NCBI GenBank assembly: GCA_029939015.1 | Contig: JAOZTV010000032.1 | Coordinates: forward strand, 1-15,895 | DNA from: Candidatus Aminicenantota bacterium | GTDB taxonomy: Bacteria; Acidobacteriota; Aminicenantia; UBA2199 | DNA: 15,895 bases | Direction of reading: 5' to 3' | Shown here: positions 7,568-15,177 of the stretch, piece by piece | How the letters are laid out: each line of letters opens with the position of its first letter | Numbering within the stretch: position 1 is the stretch's first letter | The notes under the pieces: generated by a model | The model's input: only the letters and a program-made list of their open reading frames with translations | What the model was told of the DNA's origin: nothing | Databases searched by the model: none | Translations under genes and position numbers: made by a program

Positions 7568-8906
7568 TTTTACTCCAAAACTGAAGTTTATATACAAAGT
7601 AATTGTTCATTTTTTTTTTTAAATATATCCATATACCTTTTTTATTATTCCAGCCACCATTACTAATTAAAAGAATTTCTCCTTTTATATGTTTTATGTA
7701 TTTTGGTTTTTTTTCAATTTCATTTATCTTATAAAAAGATAGACTATCCTTTTCTGATGAGAAAGCCGTTTTAATTATCCAGATATTGTCACTTAATGTG
7801 AATGCATAACCGGATTTATAAGTATCCTTGCTTTTAATTTCAAAATTTGCACCATAATTAGTGAAATTATAATTTAAGTCAATTGTGTACATTGAATTTA
7901 TTTTATCTCCTTCTTTTAGAAATGAGATAGAATAATATTTATTAATAGTTTTATAATAGCCTTGTTCTGAATTATTTAATGTTCCCTTAATACTTTTCAT
8001 GATAAGTTTGTTTTTAAAATAATTTTTCCCTAAATCGTACCTGCCACCTATAAAATACATTTCATTATTACTTAAGAACGTCTCAAATGGTAAAAAATCA
8101 ATATGCATAAAATATTTCCATTTATTATCAGTATAAACATAAATCTGTGAATTTTCAGATGTATTATTGCCAACTACCATATAATCTTTTTCGTGATGAT
8201 TAAAGAAAAATAATTGTCCCTCTTTACTAATAACAGGTAACGAATTTTTATCCAAATTCAATCTTATAACACTTTTCTTAGTTAAAACACTATTGTTTTT
8301 TTTAAATATATCAATATGATCAAAATAATAAAAATAATATAAAATTTCACCATTTTTAGTTATTGTTTTCAAATCTAAAAGATTTTTTTTAGCATCAATT
8401 TTAATTATTCTATCAAATCCAAAATCTGCAAAAATTTTTTCTTCAATATTCAAAAAATCAATTTCACCAGAAAGTGGAGACCATTCAAGGTATTTTGAAA
8501 AAACTAATTTATCAAGATTAACCGAATATAAGGTAATACCTATCCCAATTTTACTTTTATTTCTAATAAAAGCCAGTGTCATTAAAAACCTGATTCCTCG
8601 AGTTCTTTTAAGATTAAACTTCCCCCTACCATTTACAAAACTAAGCATAGAGTCTTTAAATTTGATGTTTTGATTTAATTCAAGCCTATAGACAATAAAC
8701 TGGTACAGTTTTTGAATTGCATCATCTGTTAATTGAGTAGAGTTTTTTAGACTTATAATTGATAATGATGGTTGCCTATTATCTTTAAGAAAAGTAATTA
8801 CATTATTACTTAATTTTTCAATTATAAAATTTAAATCTTTCTTTTGTGAATAGACATTGATACTAAAATAAAAAATGAGAATAAAAACCACCCACTTTTT
8901 TATCAT
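7560..8906 (-). CDS. Secreted protein of unknown function, TolB-like two-part layout
   Basis: I do not recognise this 448-residue protein. A signal peptide (about 1-20, ending NVYSQ) is followed by an alpha/beta region (about 23-150) with LSIISLKNSTQLTDDAIQ and a helix into YRLELNQNIKF, a pattern recalling the N-terminal domains of TolB and CsgG-like proteins. The rest (about 165-448) is a run of short beta strands with repeating motifs such as GEILYYFYYFD, NEMYFIGG, NIWIIKTAF and GIWIYLKKK, compatible with a beta-propeller but lacking clear repeat signatures. If so, its layout would mimic TolB, which is encoded earlier in the same operon. Its start codon directly abuts the GTPase stop (TAA ATG). 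An A-run of 11 (7610-7620) lies near the 3' end, in frame. Confidence 0.55.
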   Translation of the reverse strand: MIKKWVVFILIFYFSINVYSQKKDLNFIIEKLSNNVITFLKDNRQPSLSIISLKNSTQLTDDAIQKLYQFIVYRLELNQNIKFKDSMLSFVNGRGKFNLKRTRGIRFLMTLAFIRNKSKIGIGITLYSVNLDKLVFSKYLEWSPLSGEIDFLNIEEKIFADFGFDRIIKIDAKKNLLDLKTITKNGEILYYFYYFDHIDIFKKNNSVLTKKSVIRLNLDKNSLPVISKEGQLFFFNHHEKDYMVVGNNTSENSQIYVYTDNKWKYFMHIDFLPFETFLSNNEMYFIGGRYDLGKNYFKNKLIMKSIKGTLNNSEQGYYKTINKYYSISFLKEGDKINSMYTIDLNYNFTNYGANFEIKSKDTYKSGYAFTLSDNIWIIKTAFSSEKDSLSFYKINEIEKKPKYIKHIKGEILLISNGGWNNKKGIWIYLKKKMNNYFVYKLQFWSKNE

Positions 8907-9962
8907 TTAACTTTTTCTTTTTAATATTATACTTAAATTCAAATTAATCTTAATCTGATCTTTATTATCAGGTATAGTAATATTAATTGGTAAAGAGATC
9001 TCTTCACTATCGAATTCAGTATTGATGTTTTCCTTTAAATTAATTGTTTTATTACTATTATCATCTTTAAAAACATCGATTTTCGCAGGTTCTTCTTCAA
9101 TAATTTCATCTGTTAACATTACTTGTTCTGGAACATTAAAGTCATTACTGTTTTCATTTACATCTGAAATGATATTAACATCATCAAGACTGAATATTTC
9201 ATCTTTTTGTTCAATATTCTCTATTTGTTCAACTGGACTTTCAAGTTCAAAAATATCATCTGAATTATCTTTAATATGTTCATCAAAAACAATATCATTA
9301 TCTCTTTTATCTGAACCTGTTGCAGTAGTGACTTCATCTTTTGAAAACATAACAGTTTTGTCCTTTTGAAAAACTGTCAATTTATTCTTCAAATTAATAA
9401 TAACCATTTTCATAATTGTCTGAAGACCTTCAATAACATTTTCACCACTTGTTGCAATAGTAGAAAAAAAAGGTTTCTGGTCTTTATTAAGGGTATTATT
9501 TAAATCGTCAATACTTATAAGCTCACTTAGATCTCTTTTATTATAATGAAGAATAATAGGTATATTTTTTTCTGCCAGATTATTAAGTTTCATGTTTTTT
9601 ATAAGATTATTATAACTTTCAATATTCTGTTCTCTCATAATCTTCTGTGAATCTGCCACATATACAATGCCGTCTGCACCCTGAAGAACCAACTTTCTTG
9701 TCGTATCATAAGCAACCTGACCAGGTACTGTATAAAGTTGAGTCTTTACAGTATAGTCTCCAATTTTGCCTAATTCAATAGGTAAAAAATCAAAAAAAAG
9801 TGTTCTATCCCCATCAGTATCAAGAGTGATTAGCTTTCCTTTTTTTTCAAGAGATTTGCTAGAATAAATATATCTTAAACACGATGTTTTACCACTTAAA
9901 GCTGGACCATAATAAACAATTTTTACAGTAATTTCTTTGTTATTATAATTTACAAATGCCAT
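8907..9962 (-). CDS. mglA: MglA-type Ras-like GTPase with acidic C-terminal extension
   Basis: A 351-residue protein. Residues about 1-195 are a small GTPase of the MglA group: P-loop GPALSGKT (19-26), switch-I region DRTLFFDFLP (52-61), TVPGQ (78-82) in place of the Ras DTAGQ, NKRD (141-144) and ATSGEN (170-175). MglA sets polarity or controls motility in Myxococcus and has other roles elsewhere. Residues about 200-315 are rich in Asp, Glu and Asn and probably disordered; the last 30 or so return to a regular strand pattern (ISLPINITIP, IKINLNLSIILK). Classical MglA is only about 195 residues, so the tail is an addition. No separate MglB gene is adjacent. It begins 5 nt after ssb without a clear Shine-Dalgarno site and abuts the next gene. 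The GTPase call is firm; the cellular role is unknown. Confidence 0.88.
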   Translation of the reverse strand: MAFVNYNNKEITVKIVYYGPALSGKTSCLRYIYSSKSLEKKGKLITLDTDGDRTLFFDFLPIELGKIGDYTVKTQLYTVPGQVAYDTTRKLVLQGADGIVYVADSQKIMREQNIESYNNLIKNMKLNNLAEKNIPIILHYNKRDLSELISIDDLNNTLNKDQKPFFSTIATSGENVIEGLQTIMKMVIINLKNKLTVFQKDKTVMFSKDEVTTATGSDKRDNDIVFDEHIKDNSDDIFELESPVEQIENIEQKDEIFSLDDVNIISDVNENSNDFNVPEQVMLTDEIIEEEPAKIDVFKDDNSNKTINLKENINTEFDSEEISLPINITIPDNKDQIKINLNLSIILKRKS

Positions 9963-9967
9963 TTTAT

Positions 9968-10498
9968 TTAGAAAGGATCTCCGCCACCACTATTTTCGGG
10001 CGAATAATCAATGTCGCTATTTATATCAACTGATGGTGGTGCCTGTGTCTGATAATTGTTTTGGTTATTTTGATCATTAGTATTAGAATTATTATTTGAC
10101 TGACCATAATTATTTGTCTGTTGATTGGAATTAGATGTGTAAGAACCGCCACCTCCTCCAGTTTTTTCAATCAGTGTAATATTATCTAAAGAAATTTCAG
10201 TTGTATATCTATTATTTCCTTCTCTATCCTGCCATTTATTTGTTTTTATCTTACCTTCAATAGCGAGGAGATCACCCTTCTTCACACTCTTATCGATAAT
10301 TTTTACGACCCCACCCCAGGCTACAATATTATGCCACTCTGTTCTATCCTGCCACTGATTATTTCTGTCCATAAAACCTTCATCAGTTGCAAGACTGAAT
10401 TTAGCAACATCTTTTCCAAGATTAGGGATATGTGTTATTTCAGGATCCTTGCCAACTCTTCCCAATAAAAAAACTCTATTAATACTTCTCAAACTCAT
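9968..10498 (-). CDS. ssb: Single-stranded DNA-binding protein
   Basis: A 176-residue SSB. The OB-fold (about 1-112) shows INRVFLLGRVGKDPEI, VAKFSLATDEG, DRTEWHNIVAWG, VKKGDLLAIEGKIKTNKWQD and the ITLIEK end strand. A Gly/Asn/Gln-rich flexible linker follows (about 113-160), then an acidic tip ending GGGDPF, the conserved tail that recruits replication and repair proteins. Length and layout are normal for bacterial SSB. It starts 3 nt after the cpoB stop, with an AGGGG site inside the cpoB end, and lies 5 nt before the GTPase gene. It is the only DNA-metabolism gene in the run, so its place between envelope genes is probably for shared expression rather than function. Confidence 0.96.
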   Translation of the reverse strand: MSLRSINRVFLLGRVGKDPEITHIPNLGKDVAKFSLATDEGFMDRNNQWQDRTEWHNIVAWGGVVKIIDKSVKKGDLLAIEGKIKTNKWQDREGNNRYTTEISLDNITLIEKTGGGGGSYTSNSNQQTNNYGQSNNNSNTNDQNNQNNYQTQAPPSVDINSDIDYSPENSGGGDPF

Positions 10499-10501
10499 TA
10501 T

Positions 10502-11287
10502 TTACCCCTGTATATCCTTTATCTTCTGTTGTGCCAAAGCTGCTTCTTCAGATAATGGAAATTTTGAATTTAATTCTTTTAAGGCCATAACACCTTCTTC
10601 CTGCTTGCCCATTTCAATCAAAGAATAACCTTTTTTTAATATTGATGCAGGAATTTTATCTCCATCCGCATATTCATTAATCAGTTTAGAAAAAACCCTC
10701 ACAGCATCTGAATATTTTTTTTGCGAATAGTAACATTCACCAATCCAATAAAGAGAATTATCAGCAAGATTATTATCAGGAAATTGCTTTAGAAACTGAT
10801 AAAACCCTTCAATTGCAAGATCATAGTTTTTTTTGAGATAATCTGAATAAGCTAAATAATATGTGTTTTGAGGTTTTTTTACAATTGGTGCAGATACACT
10901 AATATCTGTATTATTACCACTATTAGTATTTACACCTCCATTTTGTGGAAGTGTAAACAACCTGTCACTAATACCATTTATCTTATTTTTTAATTCATTT
11001 AATTCTTCTTTTAAAAAAACAAGATTATTTACAATATTCTCTTTTGTTTGACCTTCATCAGCCTGACTTTTAGTTATAACACTCACCTTTAGTTCAAGTT
11101 TATCAATTTTCTTAACAATTGCAGAAAAATCAGTTTCAACCAGAGTAATTTTTGTATCAAGACTCTTTAACACTTCCTGAATCTTAAATAATTCTTCAAG
11201 TATTAATTTTTCACCTTTTCTAATAGAAAAAGAAAAGGATGAAAATAAATAAACTAAAACAAACAAACCAATAAAAGCTTTTTTCAT
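10502..11287 (-). CDS. cpoB: Tol-Pal system protein CpoB (YbgF)
   Basis: A 261-residue periplasmic protein with a signal peptide (about 1-21), a coiled-coil region (about 25-110), a short Asn/Gly/Ser-rich linker, and a C-terminal TPR domain (about 138-258). The TPR block has the family's typical YYLAYSDYLKKNYDLAIEGF (one unit), FPDNNLADNSLYWIGECYY and KYSDAVRVFSKLINEYADGD. CpoB couples outer-membrane constriction by Tol-Pal with peptidoglycan synthesis; the coiled coil is used for trimer formation. It is the gene after pal in the classical order tolQRAB-pal-cpoB, 28 bp downstream, with AAGGAAG before its ATG. Between the two genes is only a 14-bp all-AT palindrome (11302-11315). Confidence 0.93.
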   Translation of the reverse strand: MKKAFIGLFVLVYLFSSFSFSIRKGEKLILEELFKIQEVLKSLDTKITLVETDFSAIVKKIDKLELKVSVITKSQADEGQTKENIVNNLVFLKEELNELKNKINGISDRLFTLPQNGGVNTNSGNNTDISVSAPIVKKPQNTYYLAYSDYLKKNYDLAIEGFYQFLKQFPDNNLADNSLYWIGECYYSQKKYSDAVRVFSKLINEYADGDKIPASILKKGYSLIEMGKQEEGVMALKELNSKFPLSEEAALAQQKIKDIQG

Positions 11288-11315
11288 AATACTTCCTTAT
11301 TAAATAAATTTATTT

Positions 11316-11852
11316 TTACTTCTTTACTATCCTAAAGTCTGCTCTTCTGTTTTTCTGGTGACTTGCTTCATCAACACCTTTAACAACAGGTTTACTTTTC
11401 CCATAAGATGTAATTTTTACTCTATTTGCAGGAACACCAAGAGATACAAGATATTTTTTTACATTAGAGGCTCTTTTTTCACCAAGAGCAATATTATATT
11501 CAATTGTTCCTCTTTCATCACAATTACCTTCAACAACAAATCCAATACTTGAGTGTGATATTAACCATTCAGAGTTAGCTTGTAAAACAGACTTAGCATC
11601 TTCTCTTACAACATATTTATCAAAGTCAAAATAAACTTCTTTTAAATGACCTTCGCTATTAATTTCATCAAGACTTTTCTTTGCAAAGATTTCTTCTTCA
11701 GTAAGTTCAGGTTTTTCTGCCTTAACTACTTTTTCAACTACTTCTTTAACAACTGGTTTTTCAACCGGTTCAGTTTTTACTTTCTTACCACATGCTGTGA
11801 AAAACACCAATAAACTCAAAGTTAAAATACCAATAATAATTAATTTTTTCAT
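11316..11852 (-). CDS. pal: Peptidoglycan-associated lipoprotein Pal
   Basis: A 178-residue outer-membrane lipoprotein. The signal peptide ends with a lipobox FTAC, acylated at C21. A Lys/Val/Glu-rich linker (about 22-60) spans to an OmpA-type peptidoglycan-binding domain (about 70-178), with LKEVYFDFDKYVV, then VEGNCDERGTIEYNIALGEKRA, LGVPANRVKITSYGKSKPV and HQKNRRADFRI. Pal ties the outer membrane to the wall and binds TolB. The start at 11852 has a perfect GGAGG (11857-11861) 4 nt upstream. A strong promoter just upstream (11884-11912) should give Pal and CpoB extra transcripts independent of tolQRAB, which fits the high abundance of Pal in cells where it has been measured. Confidence 0.97.
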   Translation of the reverse strand: MKKLIIIGILTLSLLVFFTACGKKVKTEPVEKPVVKEVVEKVVKAEKPELTEEEIFAKKSLDEINSEGHLKEVYFDFDKYVVREDAKSVLQANSEWLISHSSIGFVVEGNCDERGTIEYNIALGEKRASNVKKYLVSLGVPANRVKITSYGKSKPVVKGVDEASHQKNRRADFRIVKK

Positions 11853-11856
11853 AATT

Positions 11857-11861
11857 CCTCC
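11857..11861 (-). promoter_or_regulatory. Shine-Dalgarno site of pal
   Basis: GGAGG on the minus strand, 4 nt before the pal ATG, one of the best ribosome-binding sites in the window. It shows that the organism uses Shine-Dalgarno initiation for internal genes, in contrast to the two genes of the divergent region, which have none. Confidence 0.85.
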
Positions 11862-11883
11862 ATTATGTAATGTTTAAGTTATA

Positions 11884-11912
11884 TTTATAATATACAAAAG
11901 AAAATTTGTCAA
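11884..11912 (-). promoter_or_regulatory. Sigma70-like promoter for pal
   Basis: On the minus strand, TTGACA (11907-11912) is followed after 17 nt by TATAAA (11884-11889): a perfect -35, a 5/6 -10 and ideal spacing. Transcription would start near 11877, giving a leader of about 25 nt with a GGAGG site before the pal ATG. The -35 lies just past the tolB stop codon (11914-11916). This is the only gap above 30 bp inside the 18-gene run. Confidence 0.75.
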
Positions 11913-11913
11913 A

Positions 11914-13206
11914 TTATTTTTTTTGCCAATCAGGTGTTTCATTTTCCCCTCTTGATGTTAATTTGATTAAATTTCTTCCATCATAATCAATTGAATACAG
12001 CTGATATCTGCCATTTCTATTTGAAGCAAAAATAAGATGTCTGCCATCAGGAGACCAGGATGGATTTTCATTCCTTCCAGAATCTTCAGTTAATTTTATT
12101 GTAGTATCCGTTTTAAAATTATATACATAGAGATCAAATCTGTATTCTATCCTTGATACATATACAAGTCTTGTCCCATCAGGTGACCAGGCAGACGAGT
12201 CATGATATGAACCTTCTCTTGTAATTCTTCTAATATTTGTACCTTCAGCATCCATAATATAAATCTGAGGACTTCCACCTCTCTCTGAAGTAAATGAAAT
12301 TTCCCTACCACTTGGGCTCCATGCAGGAGCTGTATCAATAGTTCTATTAAAAGTTAATCTTTTTAATTTACCAGTTCCCATGTCACGCAAATAAATTTCT
12401 GCATTGCCGTCCTTTGTTGATGAAAAAACAATTTTATTTTCTTCAGGATGCCAATCGGCTGAAATATTAGCTCCTCTCGAGGCTAAAAGTTCAGTTCTTC
12501 CAGTATATAAATGAAACATATAAAGATCCGGATTATTTTTTCTATAAGAAGTATAAAGTATCTTCTCATTATCCCTGCTCCAACTTGGAAGTAATTCTAT
12601 ATAATCATTATATGTGATTCTTCTTTGTCTTTTTCCATCATAATCCATAATATAAACTTCTTTATTTCCATCTCTTTTTGAAACAAAAACAATTTTTGTT
12701 GTAAAATAAGATTTTTCACCAAAATATTCAAGAATAACATCTGATGCACGATGTGATATCAACCTGATAAATTCTGGTTTACCACCAAAATTTCTACCAA
12801 ATATAAATTTTTCGCTATTACAGTCATATACTTTAATAGAGAAAACTATCCTGTCACCTTCAGAGATTTCAACATTACCGGTAATTAAAATATTTGCCTT
12901 TATCGAACTCCAGTCTTTAAAATTAATATTATTTTGATCAAATTTTTGAATATATGAATAATGTTCCTGTGGAATGAGCTGAAAGACCCTTGAATACCTA
13001 AGATCATCCCAGACAGTTTTATGTATTATATCTCTGTATTTACTGTTCTTTTCAGAATTATTCTTTAAGGTAAATACTGGAATGGCAATAGGTATATGTG
13101 ATACTCCATCCTTTAATTTTATAACAACTTCTTTCTGAGAAAACAAATTAGTTGAAATAAGCATAAATATAATTAATACAATCATACTAAAATAAATTTT
13201 TTTCAT
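11914..13206 (-). CDS. tolB: Tol-Pal system propeller protein TolB
   Basis: A 430-residue periplasmic protein: signal peptide (about 1-24), N-terminal alpha/beta domain (about 25-155), and a six-bladed beta-propeller (about 165-430). The blades carry repeated motifs: VSKRDGNKEVYIMDYDG, PSWSRDNEKILYTS, FSSTKDGNAEIYLRDMGTG, PAWSPSGREISFTSERGG, SAWSPDGTRLVYVS and PSWSPDGRHLIFASNRNG. TolB docks with Pal through the propeller and with TolA through its N-terminus. The start is placed at 13206 because GGGAG (13212-13216) lies 5 nt upstream and MKKIYFSM opens a standard signal peptide; the in-frame ATG at 13218 would put the ribosome site inside the gene. It follows tolA by 2 nt. Confidence 0.96.
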   Translation of the reverse strand: MKKIYFSMIVLIIFMLISTNLFSQKEVVIKLKDGVSHIPIAIPVFTLKNNSEKNSKYRDIIHKTVWDDLRYSRVFQLIPQEHYSYIQKFDQNNINFKDWSSIKANILITGNVEISEGDRIVFSIKVYDCNSEKFIFGRNFGGKPEFIRLISHRASDVILEYFGEKSYFTTKIVFVSKRDGNKEVYIMDYDGKRQRRITYNDYIELLPSWSRDNEKILYTSYRKNNPDLYMFHLYTGRTELLASRGANISADWHPEENKIVFSSTKDGNAEIYLRDMGTGKLKRLTFNRTIDTAPAWSPSGREISFTSERGGSPQIYIMDAEGTNIRRITREGSYHDSSAWSPDGTRLVYVSRIEYRFDLYVYNFKTDTTIKLTEDSGRNENPSWSPDGRHLIFASNRNGRYQLYSIDYDGRNLIKLTSRGENETPDWQKK

Positions 13207-13208
13207 AA

Positions 13209-13946
13209 TTACTCCCATATAAATTCAAAATGAATTAATAGATAATTAAGATTATATTGATAAGGCAGTCTTTCAAAAGGAGAAGCTCCCTTTATCGCTC
13301 TTAAAGCTGCTCTGTCATTAAAGGCATTACCACTCGATTTTTCTACCTGTATATCATCTATACTTCCATTTCTGAAAATTTTAAATTTAATTATTGTTAA
13401 TTTTTTGTCCTGCTTATTGGGGTTTGGTATTTTATGCCAATATCTTGAAATTTTGTTTTTAAACCTGATAAAGTATCCTGAAAATATGGGGTCAGCTGTT
13501 CCCGTTCCACCAAGCCCTGCTCCTTCTCCAGAAGAGGATAAGCCCATCCTTACACCCTGATTTTGAGAATTTTCTGAACTTGTATTATTAATAGTTTTAC
13601 GTTCGAATGATGCAATTTTATCAATTTTTTTTTTTTTTGCTTGATTGCCTATAGCTGTATTTCGTTTCTTCTTTTTTTTTGATTTGTCAAAATATTTTAA
13701 TTTTGCAAGAGAACTCTTATTATTAGGTGTAGTCAATGTTTTCAAACTTCCTTTTACATCATTATTCTTGGTAGATGTTGACTTTGTACTGCCACCAGAA
13801 ATTGTAATATAATCAACATAATAAGAATCACCACCGGCAGCCTTAAGCTCCACTTGACTTGATGAAAAATTTAATGAAAAAATTACAGAAAGAATTAGAA
13901 GACCATGCAGAATTATGGATACACCTACAGCATCCTTAACCTTCAT
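13209..13946 (-). CDS. tolA: TolA (TonB-family) energy transducer
   Basis: A 245-residue protein with one N-terminal membrane helix (about 7-25) that has the S-x3-H pattern (S10, H14), as used by TolA and TonB for coupling to the proton-driven motor. A Ser/Asn/Lys-rich linker (about 30-155) includes two poly-lysine tracts. A TonB/TolA C-terminal domain follows (about 158-245), with YFIRFKNKISRYWHKIP, IIKFKIFRNGSIDDI and SSGNAFNDRAALRAIKGASPF. The C-terminal domain alone would not separate TonB from TolA; the tolQ-tolR-x-tolB-pal order makes TolA the better call. It is shorter than E. coli TolA (421 residues). Its ATG overlaps the tolR stop (ATGA), with a G-run ribosome site. Homopolymer A-tracts of 14 and 9 nt code for the lysines. 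Confidence 0.88.
   Translation of the reverse strand: MKVKDAVGVSIILHGLLILSVIFSLNFSSSQVELKAAGGDSYYVDYITISGGSTKSTSTKNNDVKGSLKTLTTPNNKSSLAKLKYFDKSKKKKKRNTAIGNQAKKKKIDKIASFERKTINNTSSENSQNQGVRMGLSSSGEGAGLGGTGTADPIFSGYFIRFKNKISRYWHKIPNPNKQDKKLTIIKFKIFRNGSIDDIQVEKSSGNAFNDRAALRAIKGASPFERLPYQYNLNYLLIHFEFIWE
13212..13216 (-). promoter_or_regulatory. Shine-Dalgarno site deciding the start of tolB
   Basis: GGGAG on the minus strand, 5 nt before the ATG at 13206, overlapping the last codons of tolA. It favours the 430-residue TolB over a version four residues longer from 13218. Confidence 0.75.
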
Positions 13947-14419
13947 CTTTCCCCCTTTTTTTTCTCCTTCTTTACAACCATACCAATAGTCTCCACACCT
14001 GCTTTTTTAAGTAAATCCATAATGCTAATCAGATAACCATATTTTATTGATTTATCACCTTTTAGAAAGACAATTTTTTTTTTAATACTTCTTTCCTCAA
14101 AAAACGTATTCAGGTCTCTTTCAAGATTATACTCATCAGTATCCTTAAGAATATACTGGTCTTTTTTTCCTATCCTGACATAGTATTCCATTTTTATTCT
14201 ATTTTCAACATCTATCGCAATAACCAGATTTTCCTTTCCTATTTTATCATTTGAATGAGCTGATGGTAAATCAACCTTTATCTTTGATGGGTTTGGTGCC
14301 ATCATAGGAGCAGTTACCATAAAAATTATCAATAAAACAAGCATTACGTCAACCATAGGTGTAACGTTAATCTCAGAAAGATTTGTCGATAATCCCTGAT
14401 GTGAATTATTAATTTTCAT
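13943..14419 (-). CDS. tolR: TolR/ExbD-family motor protein
   Basis: A 158-residue inner-membrane protein. The short cytoplasmic N-terminus leads into EINVTPMVDVMLVLLIIFMV, the single membrane helix with the proton-carrying aspartate at D24. The periplasmic part (about 45-158) has the SKIKVDLPSAH strand and a C-terminal VFLKGDKSIKYGYLISIMDLL region typical of ExbD/TolR. Relative to the common length of about 140 it carries a somewhat longer middle loop (about residues 75-110, KMEYYVRIGKKDQYILKD). With TolQ it forms the proton-driven motor for TolA. It begins 20 nt after tolQ with GAGGT upstream and overlaps tolA by 4 bp. Confidence 0.94.
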   Translation of the reverse strand: MKINNSHQGLSTNLSEINVTPMVDVMLVLLIIFMVTAPMMAPNPSKIKVDLPSAHSNDKIGKENLVIAIDVENRIKMEYYVRIGKKDQYILKDTDEYNLERDLNTFFEERSIKKKIVFLKGDKSIKYGYLISIMDLLKKAGVETIGMVVKKEKKKGER

Positions 14420-14439
14420 CTTTTACCTCAATTTAGGTT

Positions 14440-15171
14440 TTATTTAATTTTTTCACTTACATTTAAAAATTCATAAATAAAATCTTCCATCTTATTAACC
14501 AATATCTTTAATTTTGTTAAAAGATGATTATAAAAAATAACGGCAGGAATAGCTGCAAATAATCCTAAAGCCGTTGCAATTAATGCCTCTGCAATACCGG
14601 GAGCAACCGCAGTTAAAGTAAGATTTGTTCCATCTGAAATACTTGCAATACTCGATAATCCAATAAAAGAGTTCATTATCCCCCAAACTGTCCCAAATAA
14701 GCCTATAAAAGGAGTAACGGCGGCAGTCGTTGCAAGAAAACTATTCATTTGTTCTAACCTGTTTATTTCTGCATTAGAAGACCTTAAAAGTGACCTGTGA
14801 ATACTTTCAACATTAATCTTTTCAGAGGCCTTTTCTGGTGCCAATTGATGTGATAATTCCTTATAACCACCTTTAAAGATCATTGATATCGGACTGTTTT
14901 TGAACATTGAAGCAAATTTATTAATTTCAGAAAAATTTTTTGTCTTTCTAAAATAATTTAAAAACTTCTTTGAATTAGTCATCGCTCTCTTATATTCAAT
15001 AGACTTAAAAATAATTATAGCCCATGATACTATTGAAAATATAAACAAAATAAGCATTACAACCTTAATAATAATGGATGAATTCAAGATCAAAGAAATA
15101 AAATTATGATCCCCACCTGAAACATCCCCTGTCACTGCTGACCCAACTTGTAATAAAAACATATTAAACAT
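14440..15171 (-). CDS. tolQ: TolQ/ExbB-family motor protein
   Basis: A 243-residue inner-membrane protein with three membrane helices: about 28-52 (IIIKVVMLILFIFSIVSWAI), about 143-168 (FLATTAAVTPFIGLFGTVWG) and about 185-212 (GIAEALIATALGLFAAIPAV), separated by a large cytoplasmic loop. These match the MotA/TolQ/ExbB proton-channel pattern, including the GLFGTVWGIMNSF and TALGLFAAIPAVI signatures. TolQ pentamers surround a TolR pair and drive TolA. It is the first gene of the run. The ATG at 15171 has no Shine-Dalgarno site but sits 6 nt after a predicted -10 hexamer, which supports a leaderless message from this start; the next in-frame ATG (15162) would remove three residues. Confidence 0.95.
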   Translation of the reverse strand: MFNMFLLQVGSAVTGDVSGGDHNFISLILNSSIIIKVVMLILFIFSIVSWAIIIFKSIEYKRAMTNSKKFLNYFRKTKNFSEINKFASMFKNSPISMIFKGGYKELSHQLAPEKASEKINVESIHRSLLRSSNAEINRLEQMNSFLATTAAVTPFIGLFGTVWGIMNSFIGLSSIASISDGTNLTLTAVAPGIAEALIATALGLFAAIPAVIFYNHLLTKLKILVNKMEDFIYEFLNVSEKIK

Positions 15172-15177
15172 AAGGTA

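Noticed and set aside
9022..9369. Plus-strand Ser-rich open frame opposite the GTPase extension
   Set aside because: The Ser/Leu/Ile bias is what the reverse of an Asp/Glu/Asn-rich coding stretch produces; no independent evidence.
11302..11315. Perfect 14-bp AT palindrome between pal and cpoB
   Set aside because: All-AT palindromes of this size are expected by chance in such AT-rich sequence, and the hairpin would be too weak for termination.
12147..12338. Minus-strand open frame inside tolB in another frame
   Set aside because: It overlaps propeller blades that are clearly coded in the tolB frame.
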